DNA from: Hydractinia symbiolongicarpus
Taxonomy: Eukaryota; Cnidaria; Hydrozoa; Anthoathecata; Hydractiniidae
Reading direction: 5' to 3'
Assembly (NCBI RefSeq): GCF_029227915.1
Contig: NC_079883.1
Location: 27,528,001 to 27,592,000, forward strand
DNA: 64,000 bases
Shown piece by piece: positions 26,101 to 37,130 of this stretch. The position numbers were made by a program, and so were the translations under genes. The notes under the pieces were generated by a model. It was not told where the DNA came from. It saw nothing but the letters and a program-made list of their open reading frames with translations, and made no database searches. Each line of letters opens with the position of its first letter. The stretch's first letter is position 1.

Positions 26101-29100
26101 TATCAACTAAATGGGGAAGGGAAATGCGAAGGTAATTTTTACAGCATATTGTACCGCAAAAATCCTGAATTCGTCGCCACACTGTTTTTTTTCTTCTAAA
26201 ATTTCATCTTTCATTAGATATTAACGAATGTTCATTGTCTCCCTGTGGATGTGCAAAGGATGATGGTATATGTAATGCAACGTGTTTGAACACTCCGGGT
26301 AGTTTCCAATGCTCGTGCAACAGAGGATATCAACTAAATGGTGAAGGAAAATGCGAAGGTAACTTTCACAACAGGCTGAACCGTAGAAATCCTGAATTCG
26401 ATGCCACACTGTTTTTTTTTCTTTAAAAATTTCATCTTTCATTAGATATTAACGAATGCTTATTTTCTCCCTGTGGCTGTTCAAAGGATGACGGTATATG
26501 TAATGCAACATGTTCAAACACTCCAGGCAGTTTCCAATGTTCGTGCAACAGAGGATATCAACTCAATGATGACGGAAAATGCGAAGGTAACTTCTACAGC
26601 AAATTGTACCGGGAACATTCTGACTTCGCACTAAATAAACCTCTTTTTTAAAACATCGCTTTCTGATTAGATATTAACGAATGCTTATTGTCTCCCTGTG
26701 GATGTGCAAAGGATGATGGTATATGCAATGCAACGTGTTCGAACACTCCAGGAAGCTTTCAATGTTCATGCAACAGAGGATATCAACTAAATGGCGAAGG
26801 AAAATGTGAAGGTACGCCACACGAGTAAATAATTAGTGCCTATAAAATTCATCTTCGTTCCCAGTGCCTGTTGTCTCTTTCTTTTGTCTGCCGTTCTGAT
26901 ATAAAAATAGACAAAAGGCGCTAGGAACAAGGTTGATTAAATTCTCAATAAAAGTATCCTCTCTATAACAGAGTTAATTTCGTATCATTAGAAAAGTAAC
27001 ATAAGACACAAAGATAAGGTTAATAAATGTAACGCCAGACTGCGAGTGATGACTAATACATAAGTTTCTTCTAACGCCACTTTCCTTTACAATAGACATC
27101 AACGAATGCTTACAGTCTCCCTGTCAATGCGCGAAGGATGATGGTATATGTAATGCAACTTGCGTCAATAATCCAGGCAGCTTTAAATGTTTATGTAGAA
27201 AAGGATATCAACTAAATACAGAAGGAGAATGTCAGGGTAAGTATCATGGCAGGCTCTTAATTTTTGGGGGCCAAAGTTAAAATTTACCATTATATGAAGG
27301 CCAACCACTGGCACTGAAGCACCAGAGGAGGATTTAAAGATTGTAAACCCTTAGATTAGCTAGCTAAAAGCATCTTACACACCAAGGCCTTTCCATACGA
27401 ATTACAGTTAAGAAAATTTTTACGAAAGATCGTGGGACCCCGGTCCTCTGAGCTGCTATGGCCCTGAGAAATATATTCCCTCATCAGATATTAATGAATG
27501 TTTTCGATCACCCTGTCAATGCGTACAAGATGATGGTATGTGTAATGCAACTTGTGTTAACAGTCCGGGAAATTTCAAATGTTTATTCAACGAAGGGCAT
27601 CAAGGATGAAAAATGTGAAGGTAAGAATTTTTACAGAACTGGGTAAACAAAGTCAACACATCGAGGAAAGCACAACTATATGGAGATGGAATGTGTAAAG
27701 ATATTAAATCATAGCTTATTATAATCAAAATAAAGCCTCGTTTCCATTTGGCAGCATTTCCCGCAACCGTGTTAAGCTGCTATTACGGAATCAACTTCAT
27801 CAACAAGGCAAATTGTCCTCTGGGAACAAGGTTGCATTTCCCGTGTTAACTTGTAGATTTTGTCTAAGCACGCGCTAAAAAAAAATTCGTGAGATTTTTG
27901 GCGCTATAGCAGAAAATGTAGATGAATTTTAAATTCCTAAATGATAAGCTTTATTAAAATAAAATTTTCAAAATGTATAATGTATCATTATTTACTCTTT
28001 TAATTTCAGATATAAACGAGTGCATAGAAGGCTTACACACATGCGACCAATTTTGCATAAATACACCTGGTTCGTATGAGTGCTTATGCAGGAAAGGGTA
28101 TAGATATAACGGTAACAAATGTGTAGGTAAGTACCAGGTCATGTTAAAAAACAATAACATTTCATCTTAGGAAAAAATTTGTGCGTGCATTTAATTAGGC
28201 GATGGCAGAAAAAAATAAATATTGGCGTAAACTTTAAAAAAAACTATAAAAGCGTGCCGCGCGCTGAAACACGAGTAAGTTTTCGGTATTTTTTTCTATG
28301 ACAGGGTCCAACTCATCCTTTCAATCAAAATTAAATTTGAGATTTTCTGAAGAAGAGATTTTTAAATCAATAAATTAGTAAACGCTATAGTATTTTCTTA
28401 GAAAAAACAAGGAAATTCTCAAATTTTTGTCTTTTTAATGACAATTGAAAATTATCAAAATTTAGCATATCTAAAAGAAAGTTTTGAGAAGCCGTAAGAA
28501 TTAAGAACTATCAAATTGTAGGATACCTGAAAAGTTTTGAGGACTACATTTGCGCATTTTATAGCTGGCGTAATTATTTGTAGATATTGATGAGTGCTTT
28601 GAAGATATCAACATATGTTCTCATTTCTGTCACAACCTTCAAGGTGAATACACTTGTACATGTCCTGACGGATATTACCTGAGTGATGACAGAAAGAATT
28701 GCAAACGTGAGTATCTGCAATTAAGTTTAGTTTTAGTAGGGAGGGCTTGTTCTCTTTTTTTCTGCCAATTTCAACTCTCAAGCTCATTCCCAGCTTTGAA
28801 ATAAGTATTATTTCACATTTAATATTTGAGTTTAGTGAGCTGTTATGATAAGAATATCCCCATATCCTTCTATGCTGAATATGCTCATCTTGAAACTTCA
28901 CTTGAATTCTATTGATGTAAAATGTATTTTCCCAGGTTCCATTTGAAGTATTTTTTCCTACAAAATCTTGCAGTTTTTCTGTCAGTTGAATTAGGCTGCT
29001 CAAACAACAGCATGTTAGGAGTGATTTTTACACCGCACTCTCAGATCTTTTAATATTATCTTTAAGGATATGCTAAGAATATCTCAGGATGATCTTTGCC

Positions 29101-29614
29101 CAGAAGCTAAGAATATTCATGTTGAAAATAAAAAAATTCTATTCTTAAAATTTACAATCTGCAATTTTAAAATCAAAATCACAAAAACCTCTTCTCATAA
29201 GAGGTTGTCAGTAGAATTCTTAAAGTATTATTCCAAAATTAAAGCTATCCATAAGGTAGGGAATAACACTTAGCTTATGTCTTTGTTATAAAATTCTTTT
29301 ATTCTTTTCTAGCGATCACAAATTCCATGAAGCAGATACTGTTCTGTACCTCTGATAAAACTGCCCACCTTTCATGTGCAAATCACGATGAAAAAATCAT
29401 CATCATTGATGCTATGTATGGCAGATTATCAACACAACATTGTCAACAAAATAACTACACACAAAATGTCAGATGCAAAGCAGATAATCCCATACAACAT
29501 CTACTATCATGCAACAACAAAGCCTTTTGTGTGTTTTTCATCCAAAAAGAGGTTTTTGGTGATCCCTGTCCTGGCATTGAGAAATACATGCAAGTCACGT
29601 ATGACTGCGTGTAA
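23144..29614 (+). CDS. Secreted EMI-EGF-SUEL lectin protein, gene B
   Basis: Paralogue of gene A with the same plan. Exons: 23144-23226 (signal peptide [15 protein letters not shown]), 23929-24066 and 25247-25353 (EMI), 25744-25839 (EGF), 25991-26131, 26218-26358, 26446-26586, 26671-26811, 27096-27236, 28010-28126, 28584-28706 (calcium-binding EGFs), 29313-29614 (SUEL lectin). Without the broken exon 27488-27620 the protein has 556 residues, seven calcium-binding EGFs and no membrane segment. Most EGFs begin DINEC and carry C-x-N-x4-F-x-C, the Asn hydroxylation motif. Five successive EGFs are 141-nt exons with two extra cysteines. The lectin exon ends YMQVTYDCV, as in gene A. Expected to be secreted, calcium-binding and sugar-binding; ligand unknown. 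Convergent with MOCS3, 142 nt between stop codons. Confidence 0.87.
24105..24505. repeat. GC-rich palindromic interspersed repeat in gene B intron 2
   Basis: Several copies and inversions of AGCCAGCCCGG-like and GCTAGCTCGG-like words, plus the palindrome CCGAGATCTCGG and repeated CTCCATATAA. The GC content stands out from the AT-rich surroundings. It looks like a foldback DNA element with nested inverted repeats. No coding potential. Confidence 0.5.
24849..24946. repeat. CCCCAGGG foldback MITE copy with inner palindrome
   Basis: Outer ends TTGTTCCCAAGACTTTTTTA and GGCCTGGGGACGAGGC are diverged inverted copies. Inside is a second inverted repeat (TGATATTCGGACGA / TCTGAATATCA). Confidence 0.55.
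25991..26811 (+). repeat. Tandem duplication of an EGF exon plus intron, about 226-bp unit
   Basis: Four exons (starts 25991, 26218, 26446, 26671; spacing 227, 228, 225) and the introns between them are alike. The intron text CCTGAATTCG.YGCCACACTG and ATTTCATCTTTCATTAG recurs. The exons differ at only a few positions, so the whole exon-intron unit was duplicated recently. Confidence 0.85.
26849..26938. repeat. CCCAGTGCC foldback MITE copy
   Basis: TTCATCTTCGTTCCCAGTGC and GGCGCTAGGAACAAGGTTGA are inverted arms. It separates the young EGF exons from exon 27096. Confidence 0.6.
27488..27620 (+). pseudogene. Broken EGF exon inside lectin gene B
   Basis: Recognisable EGF exon ([18 protein letters not shown]) with intact AG and GT borders. 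It is 133 nt against 141 in its siblings, so the frame is lost, and a TGA appears just after HQG. The second Cys of the usual CxC pair is Phe. As the flanking exons are phase 1-1, skipping it restores the reading frame. Either it is skipped as a dead exon, or its inclusion gives a truncated protein lacking the lectin domain. Confidence 0.8.
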
Positions 29615-29756
29615 ACTCAACGCCAATTCTGATGACTATATGTGCAGACACATGTAAAGAAATGTACGCGTTTTTTTTAATGAATTTAAAAAGCAAGGCA
29701 AGATATGTAGAAGTTATTTCTTTCTGTCAATCCCATGAAATTACAAAGTATTAAAT

Positions 29757-32700
29757 TTAATACGTAGGAAAATTTGGTTCAACGTTCCTACTCCAGCTCG
29801 ATAAACCTCCAATAATGTCTTTTACCGTAACTTTATCACTTATTCCTCGTGTTTTAACATAGTCGAGTATTTTCAGGACCGCCTTTTGTGAATCATTACC
29901 TCGTTTGCATGCAATATATACTAAAAGAAAAATTAATTATAAAATCATATTCTAGATTGTGTATTTATGTTGTGCAGTGGTATATTATTTTCCGTTCTTG
30001 AACGAAAGCTACTTTCTCTTATTACTTTTCCTGGAAAAAAAAACAAAACGCAAAATTTTTATAAAAAACGTTCCAATCGAGTTCCGCTTATTGCATGAAT
30101 CACAAATAAAGTTATATAGGCAATTTTATGACTATCTTCAGAGGCTGTTGATGCGAAACTAACCAAGCCGGTTTTACCGACTTGGCTCGGCTAGTCTTAA
30201 CGAAAGAGCAAATAAAACATTTTCCTTCCACTAAATCAGGCTAGCAGCTTGTTTGCGTCACATGCTATTGCTTGTTTTCGAATTAAAATTTATTCTGGTC
30301 TTCCGGGTTGGTATTTAATCGCAGGCTGGATCGCTTCTCACATGAGCACATTTCATCCAAAAAAATGTTTAACAATAGAAATCTCGCTTAGGATAGTCAG
30401 TCCTCAATATGGGACTCCCTTTCCATCCATATCGAACCAAATAAGAACTCACTTAGGTCAAAGCTACGTCGTGTGTGTACTAAGATTACCATTGAATCGA
30501 AATCTTTGATTACCAATTGGCAATCACTACACGACAAACTAAAAACAAATTACACCTTACCCGGTAGCTTCTTTCTGACCGCTTCTTCGACGTCGTGTAA
30601 GTCGCGCATGCGTAATACATCTTCAATAGGTACATGTGATTCTCAAATTAAAGAAAATAAAGGTAAGAATATCTTAAATGTTAGTCTTTTACACCGGTAG
30701 GAAATAGCGTCAAAGTTTGCAATACAGGGTAAAATAATCCGCTATTAGGTGTTTAACCATGGGAATTGACCGTAAACTTAAAAATAAGTTTAGAATTAAG
30801 TCAGATCCGGAGCTGAATTAGATCCGGAGTTAAGTAAACTCTGGTGTAGAAAGGAACAACAAAGCATGTGAAACGAACTCATTCTTAAACATTAGAAGTA
30901 AATATAACATGAAAAGATATTTATTGAATTGGTTAAGGAACAAATTTCGAATTCAATCTTCGGTCGAACGTCAACTAACAGATGCTCTCCTCCGGCTTTC
31001 ATTAATGTCGCATAATCCTATTAAAAATGCCGAACAATTTACAAAAATGTGTACATCATCGACCATTGAATTCTTTTTGAACCCATTAAAACAAAGAAGA
31101 GTTCCTTTTCACACCTGTACTGTTATTCTTTTATCTTTTTCCAACAAATGCACACTGTGTTCCTAAAAACAAATGATTAGTTTTAATATAAAGTTCCAAG
31201 ATTTTTGTGACTTTAAGGGAACTTAGTGTTTACAGAAGAAAGTTTTGCGAATGTTTCAAACAACTGCGAGAAGCACTGAGTAGAAATCTTGCTCCGGATT
31301 CATCTAAAAAACGCCTGTCGGTAAAAAAAAAAATACTAAGATATCCTTCCCTCCAGCTTTCTTCCCTGAGAAAGTAAAAGTATACGTAAAATAACAACAA
31401 AGCACACTTTATCAGATGCGGTCGATCCGCAGAACTGTTCGTAATCTTGCAACACTGTCACAGATGAATTATCTCCACAAACAACACAATTCGGCTTCCG
31501 TTCACGCAGTTTAATATTTCGGAAAGTTCCATTTAATCCATCATAAAGCAACATTTTACCAGCGTAAGAACCTAGATTAAAAAATAGACATGCATGCCTT
31601 TAAGGGAAGTTGATAATTGGTTAAAAAATCCAGGGAGTTTGAATAACTAAAAATTTGCGCCAAATGACCTCTTAATTTTTGTAAAGGAAATAGCGTGGCA
31701 AAAATTTGCAAACCTGGCAAAGTTAGTGCAAACAGGATTTACATCTAATTTACTTCATAAACTAAATATATGTTCTACAAATAAAAAAAAAGTAACTTAA
31801 ATTTTAGAAATGGAAAGTTCAAATATAGAGCTAGAGTTATTTATATTATATATACATGGATTCGGAGGATTCATTAATGCTGGATGAAATCTTGAGAACA
31901 ATATTTGCAAAGTCTTGCACATAATTTTTTAGAAAATATTTATCTAGCATTAATTAATAGTCTGAAGGCAGAACCATCGTTAAAAATAGGTTCCATTAAG
32001 ATACAAATACCACTACATACTATTAAAACATCATCCGCGTGAGAAATTAAGGAAATAGGAAATTCATTGGAAATGAGTTGAAATGTTTTTAACCGACCAA
32101 TAACCTGCTTAACCAAAATACGAACTTTTGCGACATCAATTTTTGAAATCTGTGAAAGTAACTGCAAAGTTGTACCAAGGATTTTAAGACCTCAGCACTT
32201 GTTCGTAACCAAGAATGAAAATTTTGGACATACAAAATCATGAAGAATATTAAATACTTTGTAATTGGCTTGAGATTGGTAAAAAAATTTACATAATTTT
32301 AAGTGAGAAAAGTTTTTATAAAATGGAGTGACACTTTTTCTGTGATATAACATATTTTGTTTTCTTTGGCTTGTTTGTTAAATAAAGTAAAAAATTATTC
32401 ATGATAAGAAGCAAGGAGATCGATAATATATATATAACTATATTTTGAAAATTGATGTCATCAGAACTTTTTGTGACAGTATTACTTATTTTTTCTTCAG
32501 GACGGCTGTATGGTAGTTTATTTTTCATATCTTTGAAATGCTTAATATGTTAGGTTAAATAGGAGTTGAAGTAAAAAGTTTATTATTTATAAAAGCTGAT
32601 TATTTATTGTTGAATGTTGTAATGTAACCATACTTGTTGTTGAATGTTTTGCTTTTGTTGATGGAGTGTGGATAGATATAACAGGATTTCCTTCCCCACA

Positions 32701-35700
32701 GAAAACAATAGGTGCAACAACATTTGAAGATAAAATAGATTTGTCTGCAAATGAATCCTCTGAAGAAAATGTAATACTTCTTCTCGACGAATGAGCAGAC
32801 ATATTTTTAATTCTTGAAGAAGCATTATATCCAAAATTTTGTGTGGGCAAAGGGTTTTTTAAAAAGGGTTTGTCATCTACAAAAATGTTCAGAACAAACT
32901 CTGCTATGCGCATTGGGAGTCCAGGGTTTAATAAGTCTAATCCATTTATCACAGCAAACAGGATCTTTCTTTACAGTGGGAAATGGGTATAATTTAAATG
33001 GAGGATCACAAGAACAATTTTTTGAATAATGCCATCGTGGATCATACATTTAATTAATTTCCATTTTTCAAGCTTTCTGGAACCATATTTACAGTCCTTT
33101 ACGTCGCAAAAAATAAGAAGTTGTCATCTCTTTGATCCGATCAAAAATAAAAATAAACAGTCAAGAAAAGCGGCCGCTAATAACAAAACAGCTCAATTTT
33201 TCGTGCGCACCTTACATGCACCCAATTTAAAACACACGGAACTTTAAACAGCGGGAATTGTAAAAGTGTGTATTATTTCGCGGCAATTAACTTCGCGAAT
33301 TTCATGAAATAGGAATTTAATGATATATTTCTGTATTGTATTTAAAGAACTATTATAGAGGAGACATAAAATGAGGAGGAAGAAAGTTGTCTGTTGAATT
33401 CTATTATATAGTGATAGAAAATGAAAGAAAAAAAACAAGTATAATTTTTTTTTAAAACAGAACAGTAAAATCCAAGAATGAATTTCGCGAATAGTGAAGT
33501 ACTTAATAATTTTCCCGTTTGCCAAATTGATAAAAACGAGCGGAAAACACAAAAATAAACTCCCGCAAAAATGAATTCAAGGGGCGCGAATTCAGGTTTT
33601 ATAATACAGCTACATTGGTATACGTACATTCATTGCCAGTGATAATTTTTACAGCTTCTAATGCTTGCAATGAACCGATTACACCAGTTACTAAAAATAG
33701 AAGATAGAAGAGGTCAGATGTCCGTACAACCTCGTCCAGGGTTCTTTTCCACTTACTATATTTTAACAAGACGGTGTAGCCTGGGAGGGGTTGATTAAAT
33801 ATTAGAAATAGCCTTTTTAAAAGAAACAGAACACTTAAGCATCAAAGACTTAGTTTCTTGGAGAGAAAAAATCATTTTTGATATAATTACACCTAAAAAC
33901 ATTTTACTAAATCTATTCCATAATTCTAACGAAATTAATAAGAACAAAAAAAATATGTCAAGTCACATGAATAAAATCATCTTTCAGCACCACAAACCTG
34001 CTCCGATCACTCCACCATCTGAACAGTTGGTGACAGTTTCCGCTGGGGGTGGAGAAGGATAAAGACATCTATAGCACGGTCCGTTCTTATGATTATAAAC
34101 TGTCAGCTGAAAAAACAATATTAATCATTATTTAAATTGAATCTATTAAATCTTTAAGGTTGTCTCATGTCTTAAAATGGAATAAAGCAAAATTTTAATT
34201 TAACTTAGTTGTTATTCTCCACACTCGCAAGGCATGCCTATTTTGGCATATTTACATACTATAAGAAAATCTTTAGAATACTTTTCAAACTGAAAATGCA
34301 AAGGAGGATAAGACAATTTTGAACTAGATCCTTGAGACAAATGTGTATATTGCAAACGTTTCCTTAAAGCATATTATGAAATCATAAAGTCCAAATTTTA
34401 ATTCTAAAAGTCAAGCCACTGAGAGTCACAGTATCAGAAAGTAGTTTTTGCCTTAATATTATACTACCTGGCCTTCAAATCGTAATGCGCTGCCAGAAAT
34501 CAATGTCTTCTTTGCAAACACACAAGCATCGTTTAATAGGTACCTGTAGGTGGGTGTAATTGAAAAATTTTATTCAACTGTTTACTATAAGCATTGTCTC
34601 GCTTAAGTGAAAAAATAAGAAGCTTTTATTTTACCTTGTAGCAACGTTGTCTGTACAATCAAGAACAATGTCATGTGTAAAAAACTATCAAGGTCTAATA
34701 ATGAACACATGTTTAAATTTGGTAATAAATTGCTTGCAAAGTATTACTAGTATTACTTGCAAAGAACTATTATACACTTTTATTGGGAGTTATTAATAAT
34801 ATTTGCCAGATATTTTAAAATTAGATTGGAAAAGGATATTCTTTTATAACATCCAAAACATTTCCAGATGAAAGAACTATGTGATATCTATTAAATTTTA
34901 CACTTGAGTTTAACCTAAATTAAAACCATAACATAAAACCTAAATTAACACTATAAAAACTCTTGCCGTCAGCGACGTATTCAATGAGTATTTCCCACTG
35001 TTTGACCTGTATGAGATGTAAAATTCTTATACCAAAAGAAATCAAAAAGTTAAAATTAAAATTGTTCTGTAACAATTATTTTCTTTGCGAAAAAGGTTTA
35101 ACTGTTAATTCAAACTTTCGACAAGCAATAAAGTTATCCTTGATTAAAATTTTTCAAGATTGTGTGACAACAACAGGCTACCTGCTCATCAAATCAAGAA
35201 AGAAACTGGACCAAATTTGTCAAGAGAGGTTAGCCAAAAATTCTTGTTACAAAATACGGTAAGATGTTTTTAGAAAGGATCTTTCTGACGATCTAGAGAT
35301 GTCAAATCTTAAAAGTTTTTTTATTCTGTGCCAACCATGAGACTATATTTTTGGGCAAATGGTATGACCAAAGATTGTCTGAATACGTTACTGGATCTGG
35401 CAATAAAACATTTATATATAAATCTTTGATAAACTTTGGCAGAGCAAACAAACGTTTTAATACCTTTTAAGCTCTGCAATGGCAGAATCAACTTTTTCTT
35501 TTCCTATGGTATCTTCTTTATGAAGCACCTGTCGATGTAGATTGCTTAAGTCAGCAACATCGTGATCAACAAGACCAATGCAACCTACACAACCATGTGG
35601 ACATATTAAAAAACATGTGCAAGTGTATAGAATTATGCACAAGTTTGTGCATAAGCAATTAAGCAAATTTGGTTCACAACATTTTATTTGCAACTTTCTG

Positions 35701-36811
35701 CATCTGCTAACAAGGTCAACATATGTACATTTTTTGCAAAGACAAGAGAATGGAAAATTGTCAGAAGAAAAATTTTGTTCCTGAAGAAATAACTGGCTAA
35801 AGTATGACTTTATCATTGATATTGTAATATGATGGAACCACTTCATCATCTTAAAATGGAATGCAATACCAGATGTTACATTTAAAAAAACTTCAAGATG
35901 TAAATTTGTTTTGAAAAGCTTGTTGGTGTAAGGTGTCAAGATATATCAATTTCTTATGAAGTTACCTACACACAGCTCATCCAGTAATTAGAAATCTTTG
36001 CTGGACAGGCATTTTAAAAGAAAATTTTCTGCATTTTCTATTACAATTTTGCCACCTTGTCTAAATATATTTAATATAGGCTTAACTTTCACTTTTTCAA
36101 AATCCTAATTTCGGAGGAATTTGATTAAACTATAGTACTGATAAGGGTTCAAATTAGAAAAATAAAGTCAATTCGCTAAAATTTGCTGACTGTAGAAAAG
36201 AAAACCTTTGATCTGGAAGCACTGTGGGCCACTTGTCATTGATCCCTTGATATTTTAAAAATAGGGGATACAATCAATTAATAATAAAATGGGGTGCATA
36301 ATTTTAACATTTTGAATGATTCACAAAGACAGTATTTCAATTCCCAAATTGTTGGCTTCTCATTCAAACCCTGCTACTTACCTATGCCTGCAGCTGCCAA
36401 ATACATGGCAGCTGGACAACCAAGGCCACCAGCACCAACTACCAGCACTGATGATGCTTGAAGCTTATACTGACCTACAAAACAATAAGTATTGCGAAGA
36501 CTTCTGTACTTGTAATTAACCAGTTTAATCAACAAACAATGAAAATAACTTTGCAAACACAGGTGGTATTAAACATAATTTTAGTTACCATTCACAGCTA
36601 TTTCTGGTAAAATAATTTGCCTTGAGTATCTTTGTATGTCTTTGTTGGACAAATTGCATTTTTTAAAAGGAAAATGGTTTGATGAAACTGAGAGTTTCTG
36701 ATTACTCTCCCGCAACTTGTGTAATTTCAATTCACTCAATTCTTTTTCCAATTCCGCAATTCTCTTTTTTAAATCTTGGCATTTCATACATTCCATTGCT
36801 TGAATGTCCAT
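29757..36811 (-). CDS. MOCS3: MOCS3/UBA4 adenylyltransferase and sulfurtransferase
   Basis: Activates the C-terminus of URM1 and MOCS2A by adenylation and then transfers sulfur, for tRNA U34 thiolation and molybdopterin synthesis, in the cytosol. Exons: 36811-36589, 36474-36382, 35584-35464, 34914-34840, 34676-34635, 34543-34468, 34106-33998, 33690-33628, 31571-31408, 31162-31115, 31017-30921, 30635-30561, 29920-29757; 449 residues, close to the roughly 460 of vertebrate MOCS3. Seen: N-terminal coiled coil; ThiF/E1-like domain with [12 protein letters not shown] and LDCTDN; zinc pairs CYRC and [12 protein letters not shown] with the adenylation-domain Cys; rhodanese domain (HLLVDVRP) with active-site loop CKRGNDSQ; end [17 protein letters not shown]. 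Introns 34839-34677 and 30920-30636 only splice in frame as AT-AC introns. All catalytic residues I could check are present. Confidence 0.95.
30636..30920 (-). other. Second U12-type AT-AC intron in MOCS3
   Basis: Donor ATATCTTTTC (one mismatch to consensus); acceptor AATCAC; branch-like TTCTTTAAT about 12 nt before the exon. Joins LTNSI(N) to VPIEDV in the rhodanese domain. A nearby GAG acceptor would give AAA plus SHVP, but no matching GT donor is present at the exon end. Confidence 0.8.
31930..33110 (-). pseudogene. Dead THAP/DDE transposon inside a MOCS3 intron
   Basis: On the minus strand at about 33030-32890 a THAP-like domain can be read: [27 protein letters not shown], then RVCSEHF. 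At 32167-31940 lies the end of a DDE_4/Harbinger-type transposase: [19 protein letters not shown], then [20 protein letters not shown]. The catalytic core between them is missing or scrambled, and the frames are broken. Animal ISL2EU/Harbinger-like transposases commonly pair THAP with DDE_4. The insert accounts for much of the 2-kb intron 33627-31572. Confidence 0.65.
33727..33794. repeat. CCAGGG foldback MITE copy in a MOCS3 intron
   Basis: CAACCTCGTCCAGGGTTC at the left and TGTAGCCTGGGAGGGGTTGA at the right are diverged inverted arms of the CCCCAGGG family. Confidence 0.5.
34677..34839 (-). other. U12-type AT-AC intron in MOCS3
   Basis: Donor ATATCCTTTT matches the U12 AT-AC consensus exactly; acceptor TTTTTTAC; branch-like GACCTTGAT with its A about 11 nt before the exon. 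Joining VIKE to [10 protein letters not shown] gives the expected MOCS3 sequence. No GT-AG choice was found that keeps the frame. Confidence 0.85.
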
Positions 36812-36820
36812 TGTTGTATG
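36812..36820 (-). promoter_or_regulatory. Splice-acceptor-like site 9 nt before the MOCS3 start
   Basis: The coding strand reads CTATTTTTTCATTATAG, then CATACAACA, then ATG. A pyrimidine-rich AG this close to the start fits either a 5'UTR intron or a spliced-leader trans-splice acceptor. Confidence 0.5.
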
Positions 36821-36859
36821 CTATAATGAAAAAATAGTATAAAAGAGTAAATTCATTCA

Positions 36860-37130
36860 GATAAAAAGAAACATTCGCATAAATCATTAAAAAACAGTCA
36901 AATTGGATTGTAGAAAAACATCGGCATAGATCATATAAAAGCAGTTAAAAATGGGATTGTAGAAATTTGAAAACATTTCTGTAGATCATTTAAAAAAATG
37001 ACAAAACAGAATCATAGATCGTGAAAACATCTTGTAGATCTATTACAAAACAATCAAAACAGGATCACAGAAACATTCCTGTATAGATAGTTTAAAGCAT
37101 GAAATATGGATTGCAGAACATCTTTAAAAA
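36860..37130. repeat. Degenerate 55-60 bp tandem repeat upstream of MOCS3
   Basis: About five diverged units, each roughly AAACATTCCTGTATAGATC, a run of Ts and As, CAGTCAAAACAGGAT, then TGTAGAA. Located just upstream of the MOCS3 start, so it may overlap its promoter. Confidence 0.6.

Noticed and set aside
32587-33029. Host gene on either strand in the MOCS3 intron
   Set aside because: The readable pieces match THAP and DDE transposase fragments in different frames, so this is a decayed transposon.
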